From NCBI GenBank assembly GCA_016718275.1, contig JADKEA010000002.1, forward strand, positions 1-64,000: a stretch of DNA of 64,000 nt, written 5' to 3'. Positions 1 through 9,153 of this stretch are shown here, piece after piece. Position numbers and translations under genes: made by a program. This DNA comes from Candidatus Villigracilis affinis (GTDB taxonomy: Bacteria > Chloroflexota > Anaerolineae > Anaerolineales > Villigracilaceae). The notes beneath the pieces are model-generated. The model worked only from the letters and a program-made list of their open reading frames with translations, had not been told where the DNA came from and did not search any database. The stretch's first letter is position 1; the number at the start of each line of letters is the position of its first letter.

Positions 1-543
1 CGACGCGGGCTACACCGCAGGCTGCTCCACCAGCCCGTTGATGTTCTGCCCCGATACGATTCTGGATCGCGCGCAATCCGCCGTCTTCATGCTGCGCGGA
101 CAAATGGGCTCAGGCTACACTCCGCCTGCCGCGCCGTGGAATACCTTGTGAACGAGAGTTGGGTTGGTTTTGAATGGGCTCAACCTTGGGCGGAAGGCAT
201 GTATCAGGAAGGCTTGACTCAAGGCTGCCAATCGAACCCGCTGATGTATTGCCCTGCGACGCAACTTCCGCGTGTGGAGGCGAGTGTGTTCGGTCTGCGC
301 ATGAAATATGGCGTGAATTACACACCGCCTGCCGCAACCGGCACATTGTTTGCCGATTTCCCCTCCACCGACCCGAGTTACTGGGCGATTGATTGGGCGG
401 AGCAGGCCTACAATGATGGTCTGCTCCCCGCCTGCGGCACGGACAGTGGAACAGGCAAGCCGATGTTCTGCCCAAGTCAACTGGTGGATCGCGGCTGGGG
501 CGCATATTTGATCGTCAAAGCCAAGAATTTGCCGTTGCCGTAA
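1..543 (+). CDS. SLH-domain surface protein, C-terminal fragment, frameshifted
   Basis: This is the tail of an exported S-layer-homology protein whose beginning lies outside the window. Bases 2-151 encode the end of one SLH module (GCSTSPLMFCP then DRAQSAVFMLRG) and run into a TGA at 149-151. The next two modules continue in another frame from about 136 to the TAA at 541-543. Compared with the intact paralogue at 3470-3500 there is a net two-base gain (equivalent to a one-base loss) near 144-155, so the frame is broken either truly or by sequence error. Every module has a pair of cysteines, as in the following three genes. A terminator follows directly. Confidence 0.8.
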   Translation, partial: RRGLHRRLLHQPVDVLPRYDSGSRAIRRLHAARTNGLRLHSACRAVEYLVNESWVGFEWAQPWAEGMYQEGLTQGCQSNPLMYCPATQLPRVEASVFGLRMKYGVNYTPPAATGTLFADFPSTDPSYWAIDWAEQAYNDGLLPACGTDSGTGKPMFCPSQLVDRGWGAYLIVKAKNLPLP

Positions 544-570
544 GTTTGCCAGACAAGATCGAACAAAAAA

Positions 571-602
571 GGGCAGTCACTGAAAAAGTGGCTGCCCTTT
601 TG
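571..602 (+). terminator. Rho-independent terminator
   Basis: An 11-bp stem (GGGCAGTCACT pairing with AGTGGCTGCCC, one G-T wobble) closes an A-rich loop and is followed by TTTTG. It ends the first SLH gene. Confidence 0.85.
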
Positions 603-709
603 TCATGCAAATACGATGAATCTCTCCCAATTTCTGCCTTATAAAATAGATGCAGGTTTTGCGCATTTGTGCGCAGTAGTTTGTTATTTTGCCAGAATGG
701 AAGGTTCAT

Positions 710-3700
710 ATGAAAACACAGAATCGAATTTCTCCAACGGTGAAGGCCTTGCGTGGAATTGTGCTTTTGGCAGTTCTCTTTTCCATGATTCAGGCACAGC
801 CTGCCAGCGCGCAGGCCACAGGGCAGGGTTTGGAACTCTGCCTGCTGCCCGGAACGGTGCAATTGAAGCAGGCCGAGACTCAGGCGCTTAAGTCCGCGCT
901 GCGAAAGGCGGATGCGGAAGTGAATTTCAACGGCGCCGTATGCTTTGCTCCGGTCGAATTGCGCGAGGAGGGCGAGTGGATGTTCATCACTCTCGCGGGA
1001 TTGACGAACAAACCGGGCGGCGCTTGGACGATCTCGGAAGATGCGGTCTGGTCGGATAATGCGATCATTCGCAAAACACCGGGTGGAATGCTGGCTTCGG
1101 TTGCGGGCACAAAAGCCTTCTCTGAGGCTCTCTCCTCGGTACCGGAATCAATTGTCCCGTTGGAAGCGAAACGGGTGATCGATCCATTGTCCACCTCTTT
1201 GCCGAGTCCACATGCGGGGGCGGCGTTCCAATTCCCGTTTGAAGCGGGGTATCAAGTTTATTATGGGACGAAGGGCGGCGGTGTCCACACGGGTGAGTTT
1301 TCAACGGTGTTGGGCGGCACGAGCATGGCGGTGGATTTGATGTCGGATGGAAATACGGGGTCGAATCATGCGCCGAATCGTTTGCTGGCGGTTGCGCCGG
1401 GTACGGTGGTAAAGAAATGTTCAGATGCCACCAAGAACTCCACCTATCTCATTATTGATGATGGCACCGATAAATTTTTGTATGCCCACATTCGTTCATC
1501 CACTGCGCCGCCTTTGTGGGCGGTGGTGAATGTGGCAGGGACGATTTTGGGCGAATTGGTTTCAGGTTCGTTCAGCGACGGGTATTGTGGTTACGCCAAC
1601 CAGACCGCGAGTTTCTTCCACGTTCATCTGGAATTCCTGAATCGTTCTTCCCTCACGCTCAGCGATTGGACTCTCGATACGGCCACTGAAAAATGGCAGC
1701 GGAGTGCCGAGGTATGGAACAGCGGCGAGTGGAAGCAGGTGGGTGGCAGTGTGACGGGGTGCAGTCAGGTTTCATATACGGGCGTGATTTTGTATGAAAA
1801 CGCCAACTGTAATGTGGAAACTGCGGGTGCGATGAAGGCCTTCCCAGCCGCCATCACTTGGACGGATATCGCTGTGGCGGACCCGATCCAAAATAAGACA
1901 TCTTCGATCTTCGTCTCCTCGGGCTGGTCGGCTAAAGTATTTGAAAAATCCGTCGCTGAGGGTGGCGGCTCGTGGAGATGCGTGACAGATAGACTTTCTG
2001 ACTTGAGCACGAGTTATTACACCAATGGCGATACATCGCGGAAGATGAACGATGATATTTCGTCGATTCAAGTGTACGCGGATGGAAATTGCGGCAGTGG
2101 CGGGACCTCGGACTGGACTGCCCTGTATTTCAGCGGGCATGACCATTGGCTGGATACTTCCAACTTCAACAACCAGATGTGTCAGGAAACCATCACCAGC
2201 AGCGGACTCGATAAGAACTACGCTTCCGCGGCTCCCTGCAACAATGGTGTGGTCAACGATTGGGTCGCGGAATATAACACCACGGTGAATTTCGCGTCGG
2301 GTAATTATGTCTTCAAGGCTGAAAATAATGACGGCCTTAAGTTGTGGGTGAATGGGGTCAGCGTTCTTGACCGGGGCACCGCTCAAAGCTTTTCGTATGC
2401 CTGCCCAGCCCGCAGCTTAAGTGGGAACGTTCCCATTCGTGCGATCCTGAATGAAGAGACAGAGGATGCCCGCATCAAGATCGCATGGACGACGGATGTC
2501 AATGTTTGTAATGTGCCGGGCGCGTTTGGAAAAGTTGGTCCTGCCAACGGTGCCACGGCGCAGCCCAGCACTCCCACCTTGAGTTGGGGAGCCAGTGTGG
2601 ATGCGACGGAATATTTCTACTGCATCGACACTTCGAATGATGCTGTCTGTGATACGGGCTGGCAAAACGTTGGCAATGTGACCAGTCAGCCGATCAGCGG
2701 GTTGGCGATTGATAAGACCTACTATTGGCAAGTCCGCGCGAACAGTGCGGGCGGTGAGACCTATGCCGATGGCAATACCTGGTGGTCGTTTAAGACCCAG
2801 CCTTCCAACATGCTCGTCAATCCGGGCTTCGAAGATGGCACGACCACCCCGACCTCCTGGACCAAGGATGCCTATGTATTGGCCAACAGTGCCTTTGAAT
2901 GGAGCATTGATTTCTTCCGCTCGGGCAGTAAGAGCGTGAAGATCACAAGCACCACGGCCAACGATGCGCGCTGGACTCAGACCGTAACCGTTCAGCCGAA
3001 TACCGATTACAAATTATCTGGCTGGATTCTGACCAATGATGTGGCCCACACCGGCGAAACGAACGACGCCGGGGCCAATCTCTCCATTTTGGATGGCACG
3101 GTCAATTACTCAACCCCGTCACTGTTCGGCGATAATCCGTGGACTCTCGTGTCTTTGACATTCAACTCTGGGGCAAATACACAGGTGATTGTTGCGGCGC
3201 GTTTGGGAATGTACTCGGGGTCTACGACAGGTACAGCCTGGTTCGATGACTTGAAATTAGAAACCGCCATTGGCACGCCCACTTTTGGTGATGTGCCTCT
3301 TAACCATCCCCAGTATGCCTATATTCAGGCCTTGTGGGATAACGGCTATACCGCTGGGTGCAGTACCGATCCGCTGTTGTTCTGCCCCGATACGATTTTG
3401 GATCGCGCTCAGTCGGCGGTGTTCATGCTGCGCGGACAACTTGGCTCGACCTATGCTCCACCCGCCGCGCCGTGGAATACCTTCGGCGATGATTGGACGG
3501 GATTCGAATGGGCCGAACCGTGGGCCGAAGGCATGTGGCAGGAAGGTTTGACGCAGGGCTGTCAATCCAGCCCGCTGCTGTATTGCCCGGCGACGCAGCT
3601 ACCGCGTGTAGAGGCGAGCGTGTTCGGTCTGCGCATGAAATACGGCGTCAATTACACGCCGCCCACAGCCACAGGGACATTGTTTGCCGACTTCCCATCC

Positions 3701-3880
3701 ACTGACCCGAGTTACTGGGCAATTGACTGGGCCGAGCAGGCCTACCTCGATGGCTTGCTCCCCGCCTGCGGCACGGATTCTGCAACTGGCAAGCCGATGT
3801 TCTGCCCAAGTCAACTGGTGGATCGCGGCTGGGGTGCATACCTGATCGTGCAAGCCAAGGGATTGCTCCCAACTCCGTAA
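710..3880 (+). CDS. Exported M23-like peptidase with PA14-like, FN3-like and triple SLH modules
   Basis: A 1056-residue envelope protein. The ATG at 710 was chosen over the upstream TTG at 689 because GGAAGG lies five bases before it and a hydrophobic signal peptide follows at once. Residues about 160-310 resemble the M23 (lysostaphin-type) metallopeptidase fold, with VDLM and a late HVHLEF carrying the H-x-H pair, so it may cut or bind peptidoglycan. The usual first His ligand is not in its standard motif, so activity is uncertain. Then come a PA14-like region (about 465-600), an FN3-like module (about 605-700), a carbohydrate-binding-like module starting NPGFEDG, and three SLH repeats at the C terminus. 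The SLH part is nearly the same as those of its neighbours. The gene is monocistronic, with a terminator on each side. Confidence 0.85.
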   Translation: MKTQNRISPTVKALRGIVLLAVLFSMIQAQPASAQATGQGLELCLLPGTVQLKQAETQALKSALRKADAEVNFNGAVCFAPVELREEGEWMFITLAGLTNKPGGAWTISEDAVWSDNAIIRKTPGGMLASVAGTKAFSEALSSVPESIVPLEAKRVIDPLSTSLPSPHAGAAFQFPFEAGYQVYYGTKGGGVHTGEFSTVLGGTSMAVDLMSDGNTGSNHAPNRLLAVAPGTVVKKCSDATKNSTYLIIDDGTDKFLYAHIRSSTAPPLWAVVNVAGTILGELVSGSFSDGYCGYANQTASFFHVHLEFLNRSSLTLSDWTLDTATEKWQRSAEVWNSGEWKQVGGSVTGCSQVSYTGVILYENANCNVETAGAMKAFPAAITWTDIAVADPIQNKTSSIFVSSGWSAKVFEKSVAEGGGSWRCVTDRLSDLSTSYYTNGDTSRKMNDDISSIQVYADGNCGSGGTSDWTALYFSGHDHWLDTSNFNNQMCQETITSSGLDKNYASAAPCNNGVVNDWVAEYNTTVNFASGNYVFKAENNDGLKLWVNGVSVLDRGTAQSFSYACPARSLSGNVPIRAILNEETEDARIKIAWTTDVNVCNVPGAFGKVGPANGATAQPSTPTLSWGASVDATEYFYCIDTSNDAVCDTGWQNVGNVTSQPISGLAIDKTYYWQVRANSAGGETYADGNTWWSFKTQPSNMLVNPGFEDGTTTPTSWTKDAYVLANSAFEWSIDFFRSGSKSVKITSTTANDARWTQTVTVQPNTDYKLSGWILTNDVAHTGETNDAGANLSILDGTVNYSTPSLFGDNPWTLVSLTFNSGANTQVIVAARLGMYSGSTTGTAWFDDLKLETAIGTPTFGDVPLNHPQYAYIQALWDNGYTAGCSTDPLLFCPDTILDRAQSAVFMLRGQLGSTYAPPAAPWNTFGDDWTGFEWAEPWAEGMWQEGLTQGCQSSPLLYCPATQLPRVEASVFGLRMKYGVNYTPPTATGTLFADFPSTDPSYWAIDWAEQAYLDGLLPACGTDSATGKPMFCPSQLVDRGWGAYLIVQAKGLLPTP

Positions 3881-3901
3881 AATTAATTAGCAAATATTGA
3901 G

Positions 3902-3951
3902 AACAAAGAAGACAGCCATCTCATTGCAGAGATGGCTGTCTTCTTTGTTTT
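3902..3951 (+). terminator. Rho-independent terminator, 21-bp perfect stem
   Basis: A perfect 21-bp inverted repeat (3902-3922 with 3929-3949) has the six-base loop ATTGCA. It is A-rich at its foot and T-rich after the stem, so it could work in both directions. Confidence 0.9.
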
Positions 3952-4075
3952 GATGCTTCCGGTTGCCTGGGCGGGTTTTCTACACTGACTCTTAACAAAC
4001 CTGTAGGTTTAAGAATACATAAATGATGGTATATGTATTTTTATCGTCGTTCATTGATGCCCAATGGGAGTTAAT

Positions 4076-5449
4076 ATGAAAAAAACAAGGATTTATTTTC
4101 AGTTTTTCGTGATTCTGTTCGTTCTAATCAATATATTGCCATCCTATTCAACGCAGGCAGCGCCCCTATCCGCAGATTACCCAACTGACCCAACCGCGGA
4201 TATTGATTGGTCCGCAGGGACAAGTGGTGTGGCGGATATTCAATCCGCCTTCAACAATGCACGGACCATGGAAAATGGCCAGTTAGGCACGTCCTTGCCG
4301 ATGCTTACTTTGCCCAATCAGTCAGAATGGGATGCATTGAGTGATGGAAAAAAGGTGCTATGGCTGATCAACCGCGAACGCAGTGACCGTGGTGTTAATC
4401 CGCTTGAAGATACTGAGCTTAACGTGACCAGCGTTGCGCAAACTTATGCGGATTTTCTGCTTGATAATGATGCGTGGGGGCATAATGAAGACGGTCTCGA
4501 TCCCTGGGCGCGCCTTGAATCCAACCCTGCAATTCAAGCCTGTCATGAATTTTTAGGAGTATCAGAAAATCTGGCGGTTTTTGTCACCAGCGGTTCCAGC
4601 ATTGATCTGCCGATCGAGCGTGCCGTTTACATGTGGATGTATGAAGACATTGGTTCTGGTTGGGGGCATCGTCATGCCATTCTTTGGTCTTCTTATACCG
4701 ATAACCATGGGGCTGTCGGGAGTGAGGGCTTCCTTGGTGTTGGCCGCGCATCCGGCGGACCGTATCAGGGTCCCTTTTCACAACCATGGTTGCATGCTGA
4801 ACTGATCGTCATGAATGTCTTTGACCCCTGCGATAGTTATTCGGTTCCAGTGGCCACGTTCAGTGACGTGCCTCTTGATCACCCTCTCTATACATATATT
4901 CAGGCTCTGTATGATGGCGGCTACACAGCTGGGTGCAGCACCAGTCCGTTGATGTTCTGCCCCGATACCATTCTGGATCGTGCGCAGGCTGCGGTCTTCA
5001 TGATGCGCGGACAGTTTGGTTCAAGTTATGTTCCGCCTCCTGCGCCGTGGGATACCTTTGCCGACGATTGGACCGGCTTTGAATGGGCAGAGCCTTGGGC
5101 GGAAGGCATGTGGCAGCAGGGATTGACAGGCGGCTGCCGTCAGGATCCGTTGATGTATTGCCCTGAGACGAACCTGACACGGGTTGAAGCGAGTGTCTTT
5201 GGACTGCGCATGAAATATGGAGTGAATTACGAGCCTCCACTTGCCAGTGGAAAAGTATTTGCAGACCTCACCGACCCCACATATTGGGGCGCTGGCTGGG
5301 CTGAGCAGGCGTATGCGGATGGTCTGCTTCAGGAGTGTGGCACCGATAATGAGACAGGCAAGCCCTTTTTTTGCGCGCTGGATTTTGTCAACCGTGCCTG
5401 GGGTGCGTACATGATCGTAAAAGCCAAGGACCTGCTTCCGGCGCCGTAA
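4076..5449 (+). CDS. Exported CAP/SCP-domain protein with triple SLH modules
   Basis: A 457-residue surface protein. The ATG at 4076 is preferred to 4064 because GGGAG precedes it by five to six bases and the signal peptide begins with MKKTR. Residues about 85-255 form a CAP (SCP/PR-1) domain: LINRERSDRGV, a helix with AQTYADFLLDN, and later GHRHAILW. Bacterial CAP proteins are secreted and often of unknown substrate. Three SLH modules with paired cysteines follow (GCSTSPLMFCP, GCRQDPLMYCP, and one ending PFFC). The anchor resembles those of the two genes upstream, so a shared anchor has been joined to different effector domains. Confidence 0.87.
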   Translation: MKKTRIYFQFFVILFVLINILPSYSTQAAPLSADYPTDPTADIDWSAGTSGVADIQSAFNNARTMENGQLGTSLPMLTLPNQSEWDALSDGKKVLWLINRERSDRGVNPLEDTELNVTSVAQTYADFLLDNDAWGHNEDGLDPWARLESNPAIQACHEFLGVSENLAVFVTSGSSIDLPIERAVYMWMYEDIGSGWGHRHAILWSSYTDNHGAVGSEGFLGVGRASGGPYQGPFSQPWLHAELIVMNVFDPCDSYSVPVATFSDVPLDHPLYTYIQALYDGGYTAGCSTSPLMFCPDTILDRAQAAVFMMRGQFGSSYVPPPAPWDTFADDWTGFEWAEPWAEGMWQQGLTGGCRQDPLMYCPETNLTRVEASVFGLRMKYGVNYEPPLASGKVFADLTDPTYWGAGWAEQAYADGLLQECGTDNETGKPFFCALDFVNRAWGAYMIVKAKDLLPAP

Positions 5450-5480
5450 GGCCGTCAATGATTTCTGGAAATAACGAAGA

Positions 5481-5515
5481 ACAGCCGTCACATTTTTTAG
5501 ACGGCTGTCCTTTTT
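5481..5515 (+). terminator. Rho-independent terminator
   Basis: ACAGCCGTC pairs with GACGGCTGT around a ten-base A/T-rich loop, followed by CCTTTTT. Confidence 0.85.
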
Positions 5516-5687
5516 GTGTGAATCTGGGCTGACAAAATTGTAAGGTGTTTTGAAATCTTTTTATTTTCTATTATCTGCTCTTAATGTATCATTCCGCATC
5601 ATAAAATTTGGGTGGTTCGATTCACTTTTGTGGTCTCGCGTTGTGGGTAGAAATAATTTTATATCTGTTGAATAAGGAAAGAAGAAA

Positions 5688-7256
5688 ATGAACAAAAAAC
5701 TATATCTGTTGACCGCCATTATTATGTTGTTTGTTATGTCGATCGGGAGCCATACGAACGCGGGTGCTTCTCCACTTGCGGCGGCAAAAAGTGCGAAAGT
5801 GGTAGTTAATGGAGTCTCCACAACCTGCACCACATTCAAAGCATGTGACGACCTGTTGGGTCCCGACGCAACCCTCTACATTTCTGGTGAGTGGAACGAG
5901 CAATTGCGCATCACAGAATCTGGGTCGGCGGGGCACCCCATCAATGTCATTGGTACCGATGCGCTTATCAAGGTTGACAGAACTGAGGTGAGCGGAATTG
6001 CCCTCACAGGCAGCTACATTAACCTCTCCGGTTTCGAAGTGATCGGTGGTGATTCCTTTGGTATTTTTATCACGGGTCAGGTCATCAAGGTGGAGAACAA
6101 CATTGTGCACGACAGTGTGCTGGAAAATGGAACGGCAGGGAACTGCCGTCAGGGAAGCTGGGGCAGTGCCATCAAGGTGCGTGAGGCAATGTACGTCGAG
6201 GTTCGCGGCAATCAGGTTTACAACAGCTGCGGCGAAGGGATCGCCCTGCGCGGCACCTATGTTTTGGCTGAGTACAATACCGTGTGGGATAACTTCTCGG
6301 TGCAGCTTTACGTTGATAACTCGCCTTACACCACTGCCCAGCACAACACCGTCAAATGCACCCCGGGCTTCCCAACCCCTAGGCAGCCTGTTGGAATTGC
6401 CATAGGCGAAGAACGCTTTAGCGGTTGGGGAAACCAACGCCACGATAATAAGGTTTTGAATAATTACGTGGAAGGTTGTCAGGATGGCATCGTCTCATGG
6501 GAAGGCGAAATGTCCACCGCCAAATTGATCGATTCGGTCATTTCCGGTAACACAGTTGTCAATGGAGCGGGGCGGGCCATCGGTCTGTGGTCGAAGAATC
6601 AGAATGTGTTGATTGAAAACAACACGATCTACGCTGAACCCTTCATCAAATATCCCGATGGTGTAACGGTGATCAACAACACCGTTATCGGGAGCACTCC
6701 CTCCATCTTTTCAGATGTCCCCTCCACTTATTGGGCGGTCAGCTACATTGAGAGCCTTTACAACGCAGGCATCACTGGCGGGTGCTCGACCTCTCCGCTT
6801 TTGTATTGCCCCAGTTCCTCAGTGACCCGCGCCCAAATGGCGGTCTTCCTGCTGCGTGGCACTCATGGCAGCGGATACACTCCTCCCGCAGCGAGTGGAG
6901 CGGTCTTCGGTGACGTATCAACCAACACCTTTGCAGCTGCATGGATCGAACAATTGGCAGCAGAGGGCATCACCTCAGGCTGCGGCTCTGGGAATTACTG
7001 TCCAGACGCAACGGTCACCCGCGCTCAAATGGCCATCTTCCTTCTCAGAAGCAAATATGGCTCGGCGTATGTTCCGCCAGTTGCAACGGGTGTTTTCCCG
7101 GATGTTCCCGTCGGTTCCTTTGCAGCAGATTGGATCGAACAGCTTGCCGCAGAAGGCATCACCAGCGGATGCGGCGGCGGTAACTATTGTCCCAATTCAG
7201 CCGTCACGCGCGACCAGATGGCGGTCTTCCTTGTAAAGACTTTCAACCTGCCGTAA
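5688..7256 (+). CDS. Exported right-handed beta-helix protein with triple SLH modules
   Basis: A 522-residue protein starting at an ATG behind AAGGAAAGAAG. A signal peptide (about 1-27) leads into a parallel beta-helix (about 40-345) recognisable by repeated strand-turn units such as VENNIVHDS, VRGNQVYNS, AEYNTVWDN and IENNTIYAE. This is the fold of pectate-lyase-like and NosD-like proteins; the substrate is not evident but is probably a polysaccharide. The three C-terminal SLH modules (GITGGCSTSPLLYCP, GITSGCGSGNYCP, GITSGCGGGNYCP) belong to a different subfamily from those of the three genes before it, with a shorter gap between the paired cysteines in the last two. Confidence 0.87.
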   Translation: MNKKLYLLTAIIMLFVMSIGSHTNAGASPLAAAKSAKVVVNGVSTTCTTFKACDDLLGPDATLYISGEWNEQLRITESGSAGHPINVIGTDALIKVDRTEVSGIALTGSYINLSGFEVIGGDSFGIFITGQVIKVENNIVHDSVLENGTAGNCRQGSWGSAIKVREAMYVEVRGNQVYNSCGEGIALRGTYVLAEYNTVWDNFSVQLYVDNSPYTTAQHNTVKCTPGFPTPRQPVGIAIGEERFSGWGNQRHDNKVLNNYVEGCQDGIVSWEGEMSTAKLIDSVISGNTVVNGAGRAIGLWSKNQNVLIENNTIYAEPFIKYPDGVTVINNTVIGSTPSIFSDVPSTYWAVSYIESLYNAGITGGCSTSPLLYCPSSSVTRAQMAVFLLRGTHGSGYTPPAASGAVFGDVSTNTFAAAWIEQLAAEGITSGCGSGNYCPDATVTRAQMAIFLLRSKYGSAYVPPVATGVFPDVPVGSFAADWIEQLAAEGITSGCGGGNYCPNSAVTRDQMAVFLVKTFNLP

Positions 7257-7278
7257 AAAAGTTTTATAAATAAATGAC

Positions 7279-7316
7279 AAAATAGAGCCTTCACATAACG
7301 TGAAGGCTCTATTTTA
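7279..7316 (+). terminator. Rho-independent terminator, bidirectional in form
   Basis: A perfect 16-bp stem (7279-7294 with 7300-7315) with loop ATAAC. It has A residues before and T residues after the GC-rich core. Confidence 0.9.
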
Positions 7317-7350
7317 TAATGGGTAAACATAAACGATATAGGAAAACACT

Positions 7351-8208
7351 TTGCTACCGAAAAACACCAGCATTCCACAATTTGACTTTGGCGGAAAAGG
7401 CACGCCGCTGCACTTCCTACATGCGAACGGATATCCGCCTGGATGTTACGACCCGTTATTCAGCCTCATCAAAGACCACTATCATCTTTTTGGAATGACG
7501 CTTCGCCCGCTGTGGCCAGACTCGAATCCGAAGAACATCAACGACTGGAAACCTCTCTCCGACGACTTGCTGCGTTTCCTCTCCGACCGTGGAACTGGTC
7601 CCGTGATCGGGGTGGGTCATTCCATCGGAGGCATTGTCACTTTGCGGGCCGCCCTGCGCGACCCGCAAAAATTTCGTGCCATCATTTTGCTTGACCCCGT
7701 CCTATTCGTGCCATCATTTTTGACGATGTGGAATATCGTCCGCGCGTTTGGGCTTGGGAATAGAGTCCACCCAAAGATCAGCGGTGCGCTAAAACGCAGG
7801 CGTGAATTTGACAATCTGGATATGGTCTTTCGCGGCTATCGTACCCGCGAGGTTTTCAAATACATGAGCGATGAAAGCCTGCGCGCATATATCGCAGGCA
7901 TCACAAAAGCGAAGAAGGACGGCGGTTTTGAACTTGCCTACTCTCCTGAATGGGAATCGCGTATCTACCTGACAGGTATGCGTGACTTCGACCTCTGGCG
8001 CGGACTGCCCAAACTCGAAGTGCCCACGCTCATCATCCGCGGCGCCGAGACGGACACATTTCTCGAAGTGGCGGGAAATCTTGTTAAACAGAAGCAGCCC
8101 AAGGTTAAGATCGAAACGCTGCCCAAATCCACGCACATCCTGCCGTTGGAATATCCGCAAGAAGTATTCAGAATCATGCAGTCATTTTTACAAGATCTGT
8201 TCCGTTAA
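7351..8208 (+). CDS. Alpha/beta-hydrolase family protein
   Basis: A 285-residue cytoplasmic hydrolase. The nucleophile elbow is GHSIGG with Ser91. The probable acid is in GAETDTF near residue 230 and the probable His is in KSTHILP near 262, with HANGYPP giving the oxyanion region near 24-30. Substrate is unknown; close folds include esterases, haloperoxidases and epoxide hydrolases. The start is TTG at 7351, with GGA seven bases upstream; no in-frame ATG fits better. A strong terminator follows 25 bases after the stop. Confidence 0.82.
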   Translation: MLPKNTSIPQFDFGGKGTPLHFLHANGYPPGCYDPLFSLIKDHYHLFGMTLRPLWPDSNPKNINDWKPLSDDLLRFLSDRGTGPVIGVGHSIGGIVTLRAALRDPQKFRAIILLDPVLFVPSFLTMWNIVRAFGLGNRVHPKISGALKRRREFDNLDMVFRGYRTREVFKYMSDESLRAYIAGITKAKKDGGFELAYSPEWESRIYLTGMRDFDLWRGLPKLEVPTLIIRGAETDTFLEVAGNLVKQKQPKVKIETLPKSTHILPLEYPQEVFRIMQSFLQDLFR

Positions 8209-8233
8209 ATCCGACCTGTCCATCTGGATAGTG

Positions 8234-8264
8234 AAGACTCCCCCAGCGACGGGGGAGTCTTTTG
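8234..8264 (+). terminator. Rho-independent terminator
   Basis: AAGACTCCCCC pairs with GGGGGAGTCTT around AGCGAC and is followed by TTTG. Confidence 0.88.
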
Positions 8265-8314
8265 TCTTCAAAAGCTATGATGTAAACAACAAAGTTTTAC
8301 TTTAGGAGACAATC

Positions 8315-8929
8315 ATGAAAAGATTTTTCAAAATCGTTGGCATTCTGGCGGGGCTTGGAATCCTTGCCGTACTTTTGATGTTCGCTCTTCTGCCGTGGAT
8401 GGATCGTTACGGCGCGACCGACGAAGAGATCGCCGCTTCTTTTGCTGGTGATGAATTGGTTCCAACCCCGCGCATTTTCTACACCCGAGCTATTTCTATC
8501 AACGCCTCCCCCGAAGAGATCTATCCATGGATCGCCCAACTCGGCGCGGACAAGGGCGGCATGTACAGTTACACATGGCTGGAGGCGCTCATCCAATGCC
8601 CGCAGACCAACGCAGACCGTATCCATGAAGAGTGGCAGGGTCTGGAAGTGGGCGATAAAGTTCTCATGTGTCCCGATGAAAACATGCCTCCTGCCTATGT
8701 AGTGGCTATGGTTGAACAAGACCATACCATTGTGCTGGGGCATAAGGAAAACGAATCATGGGTTGAAGTCTGGCTGTTCAATCTTGTCCCTCAAGATGAC
8801 GGAACAACGCGTCTTGTCATTCGTTCACGCAGTGCCGCAGAAGGATGGTTTTGGGATGCCATCCGCCCTGGTGAATTCATCATGATGCGCCGTATGATGC
8901 AAGGCATCAAGGAACGAGCGGAGAAGTAA
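8315..8929 (+). CDS. Membrane-anchored SRPBCC-like protein
   Basis: A 204-residue protein with one N-terminal membrane segment (about 6-28). The body fits the START/SRPBCC helix-grip fold: an early strand with ISINASPEEIYPWIAQLG and a late helix after RSRSAAEGWFWDA. Such domains bind hydrophobic ligands; no ligand can be named. The start has TAGGAGA upstream at good spacing. A 20-codon open frame with a strong ribosome-binding site follows, perhaps the remnant of a once-cotranscribed gene. Confidence 0.7.
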   Translation: MKRFFKIVGILAGLGILAVLLMFALLPWMDRYGATDEEIAASFAGDELVPTPRIFYTRAISINASPEEIYPWIAQLGADKGGMYSYTWLEALIQCPQTNADRIHEEWQGLEVGDKVLMCPDENMPPAYVVAMVEQDHTIVLGHKENESWVEVWLFNLVPQDDGTTRLVIRSRSAAEGWFWDAIRPGEFIMMRRMMQGIKERAEK

Positions 8930-8959
8930 TTAAGTGATCTTATAAAGAGGAGAACGAAA

Positions 8960-9022
8960 ATGAACGAAAATTTTGTAGATTGGAAATATGAGCGCGCCTG
9001 TGTGATGTCCCCCGTTATCTAG
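8960..9022 (+). CDS. Tiny ORF (20 aa), possible gene remnant
   Basis: An ATG with AGAGGAGAA upstream opens a frame of only 20 codons before TAG. The translation (MNENFVDWKYERACVMSPVI) matches nothing I recognise. The ribosome-binding site is unusually good for chance, so this may be the intact start of a gene whose body has been deleted, or a small peptide. Bases 9023-9103 after it hold nothing I can identify. Confidence 0.25.
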   Translation: MNENFVDWKYERACVMSPVI

Positions 9023-9103
9023 CAAACTCTTCCCATTTCCACGGTTAGATGACAATAGGCTCATGATAGCTCCTTCCCGTTTATAAGATACTGCGCTAGA
9101 TCA

Positions 9104-9128
9104 AAATCTCCCCCTGCCAATGGGGGAG
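9104..9128 (-). terminator. Terminator of the minus-strand methyltransferase gene
   Basis: CTCCCCC pairs with GGGGGAG around a seven-base loop. On the minus strand it is followed by ATTTTG. Confidence 0.7.
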
Positions 9129-9153
9129 TTTGGTACTATCCGAGTGGATAGTT

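Noticed and set aside
1772..2386. Minus-strand frame of 204 codons inside the M23-like gene
   Set aside because: Antisense shadow of a large, clearly coding gene.
5595..5620. T-loop-like GGTTCGATTC, as in a tRNA
   Set aside because: No acceptor stem, D arm or anticodon arm can be drawn around it.
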